A stretch of DNA of 34,568 nucleotides, taken from contig NZ_JAPCIO010000005.1 in NCBI RefSeq assembly GCF_025909975.1, forward strand, positions 204,007 through 238,574, given 5' to 3'. Made by a program: the position numbers and the translations under genes. Each line of letters begins with the position of its first letter. Positions within the stretch are counted from its first letter, which is position 1. The DNA comes from Flavobacterium lacisediminis. GTDB taxonomy: Bacteria > Bacteroidota > Bacteroidia > Flavobacteriales > Flavobacteriaceae. Below the pieces are notes generated by a model. It saw nothing but the letters and a program-made list of their open reading frames with translations. It had not been told where the DNA came from and did not search any database. This document shows, one piece after another, positions 15,810 to 22,329 of this stretch.

Positions 15810-17174
15810 TTAAATCGTCATAGAAAACAATTTGGTTTCTGGAGCTTTTCTAATTAAACGTAAATCAAATGCCATACAAATATTACGAACGAAAGGTTTT
15901 CCTTTTTCTGTAACAGTTATGGTATCATCTTGAATGGTTAGAAAACCATCCTCTCGCATTTCTTCTAAACTTGCTAAAACTGATGGTAGTTCAGGAAAAT
16001 CTAAAGCTTCATCTTTCCAAGAAGTAGTAAACTGACACATTAAATTCAAAATATGTCTTCTGATAATTAAGTCTTCAGGTGTTAAAACGTGCCCTCTAAA
16101 AACAGGTAATTGGTCTTCTGCTAAATGGGTGTAATAATCTTCGATTGTTTTTTCGTTTTGTGCAAAACTGTACCAACTATCGCTAATTGATGAAACTCCT
16201 AATCCAATCATTAACTGCGTTTTTGAAGCCGTGTAGCCCATGAAATTACGGTGTAGCTTACCTTCTTTAAATGAAGTAAACATACTATCGTTTTCTAATG
16301 CAAAGTGATCCATTCCAATTTCATGATAACCGTTTTGTGCTAGTTGTTTTTTGCCTTCTTCATACAACATGCGTTTTTCATCATCTTTTGGTAAATCCTC
16401 ATCTTTAAAACCGCGTTGACCGTTACCTTTAATCCATGGCACGTGAGCATAGCTGTAAAACGCTAATCTATCAGGTTGTAATGATTTGGTTTTATCAATC
16501 GTATCTTTAACATCGGCTAAGGTTTGAAATGGAAGTCCGAAAATTAAATCGTGTCCTACAGAAGTATAGCCAATTTCTTTTGCCCAAAATGTTACTTTTG
16601 CTACGTTATGAAAAGGTTGAATGCGGTGAATAGCTTCTTGTACTTTAGGTGAATAATCTTGTACACCAAAGCTTACACGTCTGAATCCTAAATTGTATAA
16701 GGTTTGTAAATGGTTTCGAGTTGTGTTGTTTGGATGCCCTTCAAAACTAAATTCGTGTTCTTCGGCTTTTGTTGCATACTGAAAAATTCCGTTCATCAAG
16801 CGTTCTAAATTTTCAGGCGAAAAGAACGTTGGAGTTCCGCCACCTAAATGAATTTCTTTGATGATTGGTTTTCTTGGAAATAAATCGCAATACAATTTCC
16901 ATTCTTTAATTACGGCTGTAATATAAGGATCTTCAACCTCATGGCGTTTTGTAATTCGCTTGTTGCAACCGCAAAAAGTACACAAACTTTCGCAAAACGG
17001 AAGGTGAATATATAAGCTGATACCTTCGGTAGCATTCGATTCTTTAAAAGATTGTAAAAGGGTACGTTTCCAATCTTCTAAATGGAATTTTTCCTCTTCC
17101 CAATAAGGAACAGTAGGATAGCTGGTATAACGTGGCCCTGGAACATTGTATTTTTGGACGATTGATACTGACAT
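15810..17174 (-). CDS. hemN: Oxygen-independent coproporphyrinogen III oxidase
   Basis: 454 aa radical-SAM enzyme that converts coproporphyrinogen III to protoporphyrinogen IX without oxygen, in the cytoplasm. The iron-sulfur motif is C61-xxx-C65-xx-C68-G-C70 in FCESLCTFCGCNKR. SAM-binding GGGTPTFF follows IKEIHL near residue 114. NVPGPRYTSYPTVPYW (10-25) and the HemN block FMGYTASKTQLMIGLGVSSIS identify true HemN rather than the HemW-type paralogues. The gene faces a thioredoxin cluster and has a TAAGTTTG promoter box with a palindrome in activator position upstream, which fits low-oxygen control. Its stop abuts that of the convergent outer-membrane gene, with no room for a terminator between them. 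Confidence 0.96.
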   Translation of the reverse strand: MSVSIVQKYNVPGPRYTSYPTVPYWEEEKFHLEDWKRTLLQSFKESNATEGISLYIHLPFCESLCTFCGCNKRITKRHEVEDPYITAVIKEWKLYCDLFPRKPIIKEIHLGGGTPTFFSPENLERLMNGIFQYATKAEEHEFSFEGHPNNTTRNHLQTLYNLGFRRVSFGVQDYSPKVQEAIHRIQPFHNVAKVTFWAKEIGYTSVGHDLIFGLPFQTLADVKDTIDKTKSLQPDRLAFYSYAHVPWIKGNGQRGFKDEDLPKDDEKRMLYEEGKKQLAQNGYHEIGMDHFALENDSMFTSFKEGKLHRNFMGYTASKTQLMIGLGVSSISDSWYSFAQNEKTIEDYYTHLAEDQLPVFRGHVLTPEDLIIRRHILNLMCQFTTSWKDEALDFPELPSVLASLEEMREDGFLTIQDDTITVTEKGKPFVRNICMAFDLRLIRKAPETKLFSMTI

Positions 17175-17197
17175 GGCGATAGATTTTTTGCACCATA

Positions 17198-17205
17198 CAA
17201 ACTTA
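17198..17205 (-). promoter_or_regulatory. Putative -7 box for hemN
   Basis: Minus-strand TAAGTTTG, 24-31 bases upstream of the hemN ATG. No TTG at -33 spacing, as expected for an activator-dependent promoter. Confidence 0.6.
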
Positions 17206-17227
17206 GTTTGCTTCTGAACAATAAAAA

Positions 17228-17241
17228 ATGATAATTATCAT
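17228..17241. promoter_or_regulatory. Palindromic operator candidate upstream of hemN (FNR/CRP-like)
   Basis: ATGATAATTATCAT is a perfect 14-bp palindrome. Its core TGAT-N4-ATCA equals the FNR site TTGAT-N4-ATCAA apart from the outermost pair. The centre (17234.5) is 36.5 bp from the last base of the hemN -7 box, which puts it near -41 to -43 of the expected start, the class II activator position. Confidence 0.6.
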
Positions 17242-17251
17242 ATTGCCCTTG

Positions 17252-17267
17252 TGTAACAAATATTACA
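17252..17267. promoter_or_regulatory. Palindromic operator candidate upstream of the thioredoxin gene (CRP/FNR-like)
   Basis: TGTAACAAATATTACA has 5-bp arms TGTAA/TTACA around 6 bases, the 16-bp geometry of CRP-family sites (TGTGA-N6-TCACA). The centre (17259.5) is 36.5 bp from the last base of the thioredoxin -7 box, the same distance as the other palindrome has to the hemN box. Confidence 0.6.
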
Positions 17268-17288
17268 TAAAAAGGCAGGTTGAAATCG

Positions 17289-17296
17289 TATCTTTG
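17289..17296 (+). promoter_or_regulatory. Putative -7 box for the thioredoxin cluster
   Basis: TATCTTTG matches TAnnTTTG, 21-28 bases upstream of the ATG at 17317. No TTG is present at normal -33 spacing. Confidence 0.6.
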
Positions 17297-17316
17297 GAAT
17301 AGAAAAATAAAAGATT

Positions 17317-17619
17317 ATGAACGCAAAATTTAATGATATCATCAATAGTAATGATTTGGTTTTAGTGGACTTCTATGCCGATTGGTGTGGACCATGTAAA
17401 ATGATGTCGCCTATATTGCAAGAAGTGAAAACTAATTTAAAAGAAGCTGTAAAGATTATAAAAGTGAATGTTGATCAACATCAAGATTTGGCTAGTCATT
17501 TTATGGTTCGTGGAGTTCCTACTTTGATGTTATTTAAAACGGGTAAAATGCTTTGGAGACAATCGGGAGTTTTAAGTTCAAAAGATTTAACTGATATTAT
17601 CAGTAATCATTTGAATTAA
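17317..17619 (+). CDS. Thioredoxin
   Basis: 100 aa, compact cytoplasmic thioredoxin that reduces protein disulfides. Active site WCGPCK with C24 and C27, preceded by VLVDFYADWC; the cis-proline is P68 in RGVPTLMLF. There is no signal peptide or membrane anchor. It heads a run with a rhodanese lipoprotein (43-base gap) and a DUF2892 membrane protein (19-base gap), a grouping that suggests thiol and sulfur redox work. It is divergent from hemN, so the two units may share redox or oxygen control. Whether this is the main cell thioredoxin cannot be said from one window. Confidence 0.94.
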   Translation: MNAKFNDIINSNDLVLVDFYADWCGPCKMMSPILQEVKTNLKEAVKIIKVNVDQHQDLASHFMVRGVPTLMLFKTGKMLWRQSGVLSSKDLTDIISNHLN

Positions 17620-17662
17620 TTTTTTGTATATTTAGATTCGAAAACATTAAAAAAATAGAATA

Positions 17663-18052
17663 ATGAAGATAAAAGTATTGAGTTTAATGTTCCTTTTGTT
17701 AGGATTTACCTCTTGTTTAAAAAATCAAGCCGATAGCGTGCAAGTTTTAGATGTAGCAAAGTATGAGCAAAAAATTACGCAACCTGATGTGCAATTAGTG
17801 GATGTTCGAACACCAGAGGAGTTTAGTGAAGGTCATATTGAAAATGCAGTAAATATCGATTTTATGGCAGATGATTTTGATGCCAAAGTGGCGAGTTTAG
17901 ATAAAGAAAAACCTGTAATGGTGTATTGTAAATCGGGAGGAAGAAGTGCTAAAGCTTCTGCGAGATTAAAAGAATTAGGATTTAAAAATATTACCGATTT
18001 GGAAGGTGGTATTTCAAATTGGAATAGCCAAAATAAACCCACAGTAAAATAA
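17663..18052 (+). CDS. Rhodanese-like lipoprotein
   Basis: 129 aa. The N-terminus MKIKVLSLMFLLLGFTSC ends in a lipobox with C18, so the protein should be lipid-anchored on the outside of the inner membrane or moved to the outer membrane. Residues ~25-127 are one rhodanese domain: VQLVDVRTPEEFSEGHIENA (43-62) and the active loop C89-KSGGRS (89-95), followed by LGFKNITDLEGGISNW. Rhodanese domains carry a sulfur atom on this cysteine as persulfide. The six-residue loop fits sulfur transferases rather than phosphatases. It lies between thioredoxin and DUF2892 genes. A weak box (TAGATTCG) in the gap before it could add a second promoter. Confidence 0.92.
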   Translation: MKIKVLSLMFLLLGFTSCLKNQADSVQVLDVAKYEQKITQPDVQLVDVRTPEEFSEGHIENAVNIDFMADDFDAKVASLDKEKPVMVYCKSGGRSAKASARLKELGFKNITDLEGGISNWNSQNKPTVK

Positions 18053-18071
18053 ACTTAATATTATAATTATT

Positions 18072-18284
18072 ATGAAAAAAAATGTTGGTACAGGTGACCG
18101 CTTTTTGCGTGTTATGATTGGAGTTATTGCTTTGATTTTAGGCCTTTCGGGTATGTTAGATGGAACATTAAAATGGGTAGTATTAGGTGTTGGAGCTATT
18201 ATGGTTCTTACAGCCTCAATGCAATTTTGTCCTCTATATACTTTACTAGGAATTAATACTTGTAAAGTAAAACCAAAAAAATAA
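18072..18284 (+). CDS. DUF2892 small membrane protein (YgaP-tail-like)
   Basis: 70 aa. It begins MKKNVGTGDRFLRVMIGVIA and has two membrane helices (~14-28 and ~34-50). The C-terminal FCPLYTLLGINTC matches the DUF2892 signature CPLY-LLG-xTC with two cysteines (53 and 64). In YgaP-type proteins the same unit is fused to a rhodanese domain and anchors it in the membrane. Here it is a separate gene 19 bases after the rhodanese lipoprotein, so the two products may act together; that is an inference from context. Confidence 0.92.
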   Translation: MKKNVGTGDRFLRVMIGVIALILGLSGMLDGTLKWVVLGVGAIMVLTASMQFCPLYTLLGINTCKVKPKK

Positions 18285-18350
18285 GTAATAATCAATATTA
18301 TTTAAAGTATGATTTGCCTTGGTAAATTGTACTTTTTTATTTTATACAAT

Positions 18351-18683
18351 ATGATATCTTGGCATGATTTTGAAAAAGTAGAAATGCGCGTTGGAACAAT
18401 TTTAGAAGTACAAGATTTTCCAAAAGCTAATAAACCAGCATATCAATTAACGATTGATTTTGGTTCTGAATTGGGCATCAAAAAATCATCTGCTCAAATT
18501 ACCAAACGTTATGCTAAAGAAGAATTACTAGGTAAACAAATTATTGCAGTTGTCAATTTTCCTAAAAAACAAATCGCAGATTTTATGAGTGAATGTTTGG
18601 TGTTGGGTTCAGTAGGTGAGGAGAATGATATTGTTTTGCTGACTTCTGATATTCCAGTTGAAAATGGGTTGCGAATTGGATGA
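18351..18683 (+). CDS. csaA: CsaA-type tRNA-binding-domain chaperone
   Basis: 110 aa from ATG 18351; an upstream ATG at 18309 adds 14 residues unlike the family. The whole protein is one EMAP/tRNA-binding OB fold: DFEKVEMRVGTILEVQDFP (6-24), LTIDFGSELGIKKSSAQIT (33-51), then KQIIAVVNFP (62-71) and the closing LTSDIPVENGLRIG. The match to Bacillus CsaA is close throughout. CsaA was described as a homodimeric chaperone with export-related activity and also binds tRNA; its physiological job is not settled. It follows DUF2892 by 66 bases, in which I see no convincing promoter or terminator. Confidence 0.95.
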   Translation: MISWHDFEKVEMRVGTILEVQDFPKANKPAYQLTIDFGSELGIKKSSAQITKRYAKEELLGKQIIAVVNFPKKQIADFMSECLVLGSVGEENDIVLLTSDIPVENGLRIG

Positions 18684-18686
18684 AAA

Positions 18687-18718
18687 AAATCCCAAATTCT
18701 TTTTAGAATTTGGGATTT
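18687..18718. terminator. Terminator between csaA and the PUR-domain gene
   Basis: Perfect 14-bp stem AAATCCCAAATTCT (18687-18700) / AGAATTTGGGATTT (18705-18718) with loop TTTT. On the minus strand it is followed by more T, so it is strongest for the gene ending at 18738. It also follows the csaA stop by three bases. Confidence 0.9.
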
Positions 18719-18737
18719 GTATTTCATAATCTAACGA

Positions 18738-19112
18738 TTAAATATCGTCAAAATCAATATTAGTAAAACTTTCTGCTGATTTTATTTCTTCGTTATCTTC
18801 AGCATAGATTTCTCTTTTGAAATCTTTTTGGTGTCTTTCCGAAATTACTTCTTCACCTTTTTGGTCTAAAACAAAATCAGTCATTTCGTCTAAAATTTCT
18901 CTGAAAGCAGCGAAATCTTCTTTGTACAAATAAATTTTGTGTTTTTTAAAGTGAAATGAACCATCTTCTTCTGTAAACTTTTTACTTTCAGTAATGGTAA
19001 TGTAGTAATCATCTGCTTTTGTAGCTCTTACATCAAAGAAATACGTTCTTCTTCCTGCACGCAATACTTTAGAAAAAATATCTTCTTTTTCTAACATGTC
19101 ATTTTCTCTCAT
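18738..19112 (-). CDS. PUR-alpha-like (DUF3276) nucleic-acid-binding protein
   Basis: 124 aa, soluble. Residues ~10-90 match the PUR domain found in Bacteroidota and spirochaetes: IFSKVLRAGRRTYFFDVRA (12-30), DDYYITITESKK (34-45) and KHKIYLYKEDFAAFREILDEM (57-77). The tail is highly acidic (EDNEEIKSAESFTNIDFDDI). PUR domains bind single-stranded purine-rich DNA or RNA; in Borrelia the homologue acts as a regulator. The start could be residue 1 or 6 (MLEKEDIF). It follows the ABC exporter gene on the same strand by 70 bases, and has its own terminator. Confidence 0.88.
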   Translation of the reverse strand: MRENDMLEKEDIFSKVLRAGRRTYFFDVRATKADDYYITITESKKFTEEDGSFHFKKHKIYLYKEDFAAFREILDEMTDFVLDQKGEEVISERHQKDFKREIYAEDNEEIKSAESFTNIDFDDI

Positions 19113-19182
19113 AATCCTACTGTCAATTAATTAGTGTTATAGCGTCTCAAAAATCTAAAAAAAAATTGGATTAAACAAAAGT

Positions 19183-20949
19183 TTAGTCAATTTCTTTTTC
19201 CGAAAGTTGTTTTAAGTATAACTCTTTGTAGTAACCATTTTGTTCTAATAGTTGAGAATGAGTGCCTTGCTCAATGATTTTTCCTTCCTCTAAAATGATA
19301 ATCCAATCCGCATTTTTAGCTGATGACACACGGTGACTTACGATAATAGTGGTTTTGTCTTTGCAATATGCTAGCAAGTTGTTTAGTATGGTTTCTTCGG
19401 TTTCGGTATCAACGGCGCTAAGACAATCATCTAATAGTAGGATAGGAGCGTTTTTGATTAAAGCTCTAGCAATTGAAACTCTTTGTTTTTGTCCACCAGA
19501 TAACGTAATACCTCGTTCACCTAAAATGGTTTCGTATTGTTGATTGAAATTCATAATGTTATCATGAACTACCGCTTTTTTTGCAGCTTCCATAACTTCT
19601 TCATCGGTAGCATTTTCATTACCAAATTTAATATTGTTTTTAATGCTATCTGAGAACAAGAAAGCATCTTGTGGCACCACACTTATTTGATTACGTAAAT
19701 CGAATAAATTTAAATCTTTAATGTCTTTGTTGTCGATATAAACTGTTCCTGAATTAGTGTCATATAAACGACTAATTAAGGTTAAAAGAGTTGATTTTCC
19801 AGAACCTGTTTTTCCTAAAACTGCTAATGTTTTTCCTTTTTTAACTTCAAACGAAATCTTGTCTAAAGCTTTGATATTGGTATCATCATATTCAAATGAA
19901 ACATTGTCAAATTTGATATTACCTTCAATTGTAGAATGGCTGCTGTTGGTGTTTTTAATTTCAGGTTCTTCTTTTAGGAATTCGTTAATACGTTTTTGAG
20001 AAGCTTCTGCCTCTTGAACCAATGATGAAACCCAACCTAAAGAGGCTACAGGCCAAGTTAACATGTTGATGTATAAAATGAATTGGGCAATTACTCCAAT
20101 ACTGTTAATTTCGGGGTCGTTATTAATGTACATAGAACCACCAACATACACCACAACCAAGTTACTCAATCCAATAAGTAAAATCATTAAAGGACCGAAA
20201 AGTGAATTTACTCTAGCTAAATCCATTGCTTTTACCTTACTTTCATTGCTTAAATCGGTAAACTCTTGTTGTTTTTTATTCTCAATTGCATAGGCTTTTA
20301 TCACGCGAATTCCCGAAAAAATTTCTTGTGTAAAAGAAGATAAAGTTGATAAATTTTGTTGAAAATCACCACTTTTCTTATGAATCATAGAACTGATTTT
20401 GAAAATACTATAGGATAAAAGTGGTAATGGTAATAGAGAATATAAAGTAAGCTTTGGCGATATGTTGTACATGTAAATCACCACAATCGTAAAACGCATT
20501 AAGGTATTTAATGAGTACATAACGGCAGGCCCAACATACATTCTTACTTTTCCAACATCTTCACTAATTCGATTCATTAAATCGCCAGTACGATTGTTTT
20601 TGTAGAAACGTTGTGTTAAAGTCTGGTAATGATTAAAGATTTCATTCTTTAAATCAAATTCGACATGGCGCGACATTACAATTAATGTCTGACGCATTAA
20701 GAATGTAAAAAATCCAGCTATAATTGTGGTAGCTAGGATTAAGAGAATATTTTTTACTAATAATTCTTTCTGAAACGGAATATCATTTGTAGGGTGTTTC
20801 ACATAATCTTCAATCACTTTAATAGAGTTTCCAATTAACTCAGGTGTGAATAAAGAAAATATTTGTGCGATAATGGTTATTAATATCCCTAATAGGAAAC
20901 GATATTTATATTTGACAAAGTATTTGTTTAAATATTGCAGTTCTTTCAT
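19183..20949 (-). CDS. ABC exporter (fused membrane and ATPase domains) with non-canonical Walker B
   Basis: 588 aa half-transporter with six membrane helices in residues ~15-310 and one nucleotide-binding domain (~343-580). Motifs: Walker A GKTGSGKS (379-386), Q-loop Q427, signature LSGGQ (483-487), Walker B ILLLDD (503-508), D-loop SAVD, and H-loop H539. The catalytic glutamate that normally follows Walker B is aspartate (D508). This substitution marks the degenerate site of heterodimeric exporters such as BmrC(YheI)/BmrD, but no partner gene lies in the window. The substrate is unknown; lipid or drug export is typical of the class. It is divergent from the amino-acid dehydrogenase gene. 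Confidence 0.93.
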   Translation of the reverse strand: MKELQYLNKYFVKYKYRFLLGILITIIAQIFSLFTPELIGNSIKVIEDYVKHPTNDIPFQKELLVKNILLILATTIIAGFFTFLMRQTLIVMSRHVEFDLKNEIFNHYQTLTQRFYKNNRTGDLMNRISEDVGKVRMYVGPAVMYSLNTLMRFTIVVIYMYNISPKLTLYSLLPLPLLSYSIFKISSMIHKKSGDFQQNLSTLSSFTQEIFSGIRVIKAYAIENKKQQEFTDLSNESKVKAMDLARVNSLFGPLMILLIGLSNLVVVYVGGSMYINNDPEINSIGVIAQFILYINMLTWPVASLGWVSSLVQEAEASQKRINEFLKEEPEIKNTNSSHSTIEGNIKFDNVSFEYDDTNIKALDKISFEVKKGKTLAVLGKTGSGKSTLLTLISRLYDTNSGTVYIDNKDIKDLNLFDLRNQISVVPQDAFLFSDSIKNNIKFGNENATDEEVMEAAKKAVVHDNIMNFNQQYETILGERGITLSGGQKQRVSIARALIKNAPILLLDDCLSAVDTETEETILNNLLAYCKDKTTIIVSHRVSSAKNADWIIILEEGKIIEQGTHSQLLEQNGYYKELYLKQLSEKEID

Positions 20950-20996
20950 AGTAATCTTTAGTGTGATATCGAATCGTTACCAAATTAATTAAAAAG

Positions 20997-21023
20997 TTAA
21001 TCAATTGATAATGAATGATTATC
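20997..21023. promoter_or_regulatory. Overlapping inverted repeats between ABC exporter and dehydrogenase genes
   Basis: ATCAATTGAT (21000-21009) is a perfect palindrome and overlaps GATAAT-GAATG-ATTATC (21007-21023), a perfect inverted repeat with a 5-base spacer. They lie in the 160-190 base divergent region. No obvious named regulator; the second has the wrong spacer for a Fur box. The rest of the gap is AT-rich with no clear gene. Confidence 0.4.
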
Positions 21024-21142
21024 GGGTTTTTTAGCTTTTCATTGCTAAATTATTAAAATAAATATAATTTTTTGAATCAATTTAAAATTATTCGTAATAT
21101 TGTAATTAAATATTGAATAATTTTCAACCCAACTCAAATCAC

Positions 21143-22246
21143 ATGACAGCAGAATTATTAAAAGCGAATGAGCTTCATAAAGTAGACCCAGTATTCGGTC
21201 AGGTTTCTTTTGATGGTCATGAACAAGTTGTATTTTGTCACGACAAAGATACAGGATTAAAAGCAATTATTGGAATTCATAACACAGTTTTAGGACCTGC
21301 ATTAGGAGGAACTAGAATGTGGAATTATACAAACGAATGGGAAGCGTTAAACGACGTTTTACGTTTGTCTCGTGGAATGACTTTCAAAAACTCAATTTCG
21401 GGATTAAATTTAGGTGGAGGAAAAGCGGTTATCATTGGTGACGCTAAAACTCAAAAAACGCCTGAATTAATGCGCCGTTTTGGACAATTTGTAGATTCAT
21501 TATCTGGAAAATATATCACTGCAGAAGATGTAGGAATGGAAACCAAAGACATGGATACTGTTAACGAAGTAACGAAACACGTTGCGGGTATTTCAGTTGA
21601 AAGAGGTGGTTCAGGAAATCCTTCTCCTGTAACAGCTTATGGAGTTTTCATGGGAATGAAAGCAGCTGCTAAATACAAATATGGTTCTGATAGTTTAGAA
21701 GGTAAAAAAGTATTAGTACAAGGAATTGGACACGTGGGTGAAGTGTTAGTACAACACTTAACAGAAAGTGGTGCTTTAGTTACGATTACTGATATTAACG
21801 AAGATAGAGTAAACCAAGTAGGAGCGAAGTACGGCGCTAAAATTTATACAGGTGCTGATTTATACAGTGCTGATGTAGATATTTATGCACCTTGTGCTTT
21901 AGGAGCTACTATTAACGATGCTACTATCAACAATATTAAAGCTTCTATCATTGCTGGTGCTGCAAATAACCAATTAGCAAACGAAGCAATTCACGGAAAA
22001 ATCTTAAAAGAGAAAGGTATTTTATATGCACCTGATTTCTTAATTAACGCTGGAGGTGTTATCAATGTGTATTCTGAATTAGTAAAATGGACGAATGCTC
22101 AGGTGATGGAAAAAACAGAAAACATCTATAACACAGCATTAGAGATTTTCAAATTTGCAGATGATAACAACATTACTACGCATCAAGCAGCCTTTTCAAT
22201 GGCGCAAAAACGTATTGATGATGCAAAAAATGAATTAAAGAAGTAA
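21143..22246 (+). CDS. Leucine-type (Glu/Leu/Phe/Val) amino-acid dehydrogenase
   Basis: 367 aa from ATG 21143; an ATG at 21113 would add 10 residues that do not look like the family. The enzyme deaminates branched-chain amino acids to keto acids with NAD. Substrate loop PALGGTRMW (52-60), catalytic lysine K94 in GLNLGGGKAVI (88-98), AEDVGMETKDM (127-137) and the Rossmann motif GIGHVG (194-199) are clear. GNPSPVTAYGVFMGMKAA is typical of leucine dehydrogenases rather than glutamate dehydrogenases. Substrate preference among Leu, Val and Phe is not settled by sequence. It may supply precursors for branched-chain fatty acids, which Bacteroidota use heavily (inference). Confidence 0.92.
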   Translation: MTAELLKANELHKVDPVFGQVSFDGHEQVVFCHDKDTGLKAIIGIHNTVLGPALGGTRMWNYTNEWEALNDVLRLSRGMTFKNSISGLNLGGGKAVIIGDAKTQKTPELMRRFGQFVDSLSGKYITAEDVGMETKDMDTVNEVTKHVAGISVERGGSGNPSPVTAYGVFMGMKAAAKYKYGSDSLEGKKVLVQGIGHVGEVLVQHLTESGALVTITDINEDRVNQVGAKYGAKIYTGADLYSADVDIYAPCALGATINDATINNIKASIIAGAANNQLANEAIHGKILKEKGILYAPDFLINAGGVINVYSELVKWTNAQVMEKTENIYNTALEIFKFADDNNITTHQAAFSMAQKRIDDAKNELKK

Positions 22247-22265
22247 TTCGTTTTAAATAAAATTG

Positions 22266-22273
22266 TATTTTTG
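22266..22273 (+). promoter_or_regulatory. Putative -7 box for nusB operon
   Basis: TATTTTTG matches TAnnTTTG, 57-64 bases upstream of the nusB ATG. The predicted leader begins within the hairpin at 22275-22302. Confidence 0.5.
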
Positions 22274-22274
22274 C

Positions 22275-22302
22275 AGAGCGAAAGAGGCAACTTTTTCGCT
22301 CT
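22275..22302 (+). terminator. Hairpin after the dehydrogenase gene (probable terminator)
   Basis: Stem AGAGCGAAA (22275-22283) / TTTCGCTCT (22294-22302) with a 10-base loop, then a T-rich stretch (TAATTTTAT). It lies 28 bases past the dehydrogenase stop. The tail is weaker than those of other terminators here, and the hairpin would also sit at the start of the nusB message, so a leader role is possible. Confidence 0.5.
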
Positions 22303-22329
22303 CTTAATTTTATAAAGTTCTTAATTAGT

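Noticed and set aside
15810..17174. HemW-type or other radical-SAM protein rather than HemN
   Set aside because: The CxxxCxxCGC motif, the PGPRYTSYPTVP N-terminus and the FMGYTASK block are those of HemN.
18309..18350. Upstream start for csaA
   Set aside because: The extra 14 residues are hydrophobic and unlike CsaA, whose full length is matched by the 110-aa form.
21007..21023. Fur box upstream of the dehydrogenase
   Set aside because: GATAAT/ATTATC arms are Fur-like, but the 5-base spacer does not fit the 7-1-7 or hexamer arrangement, and no iron gene is adjacent.
20950..21142. tRNA or small RNA gene in the exporter/dehydrogenase gap
   Set aside because: No cloverleaf, no terminator hairpin with U-run; only AT-rich palindromes.
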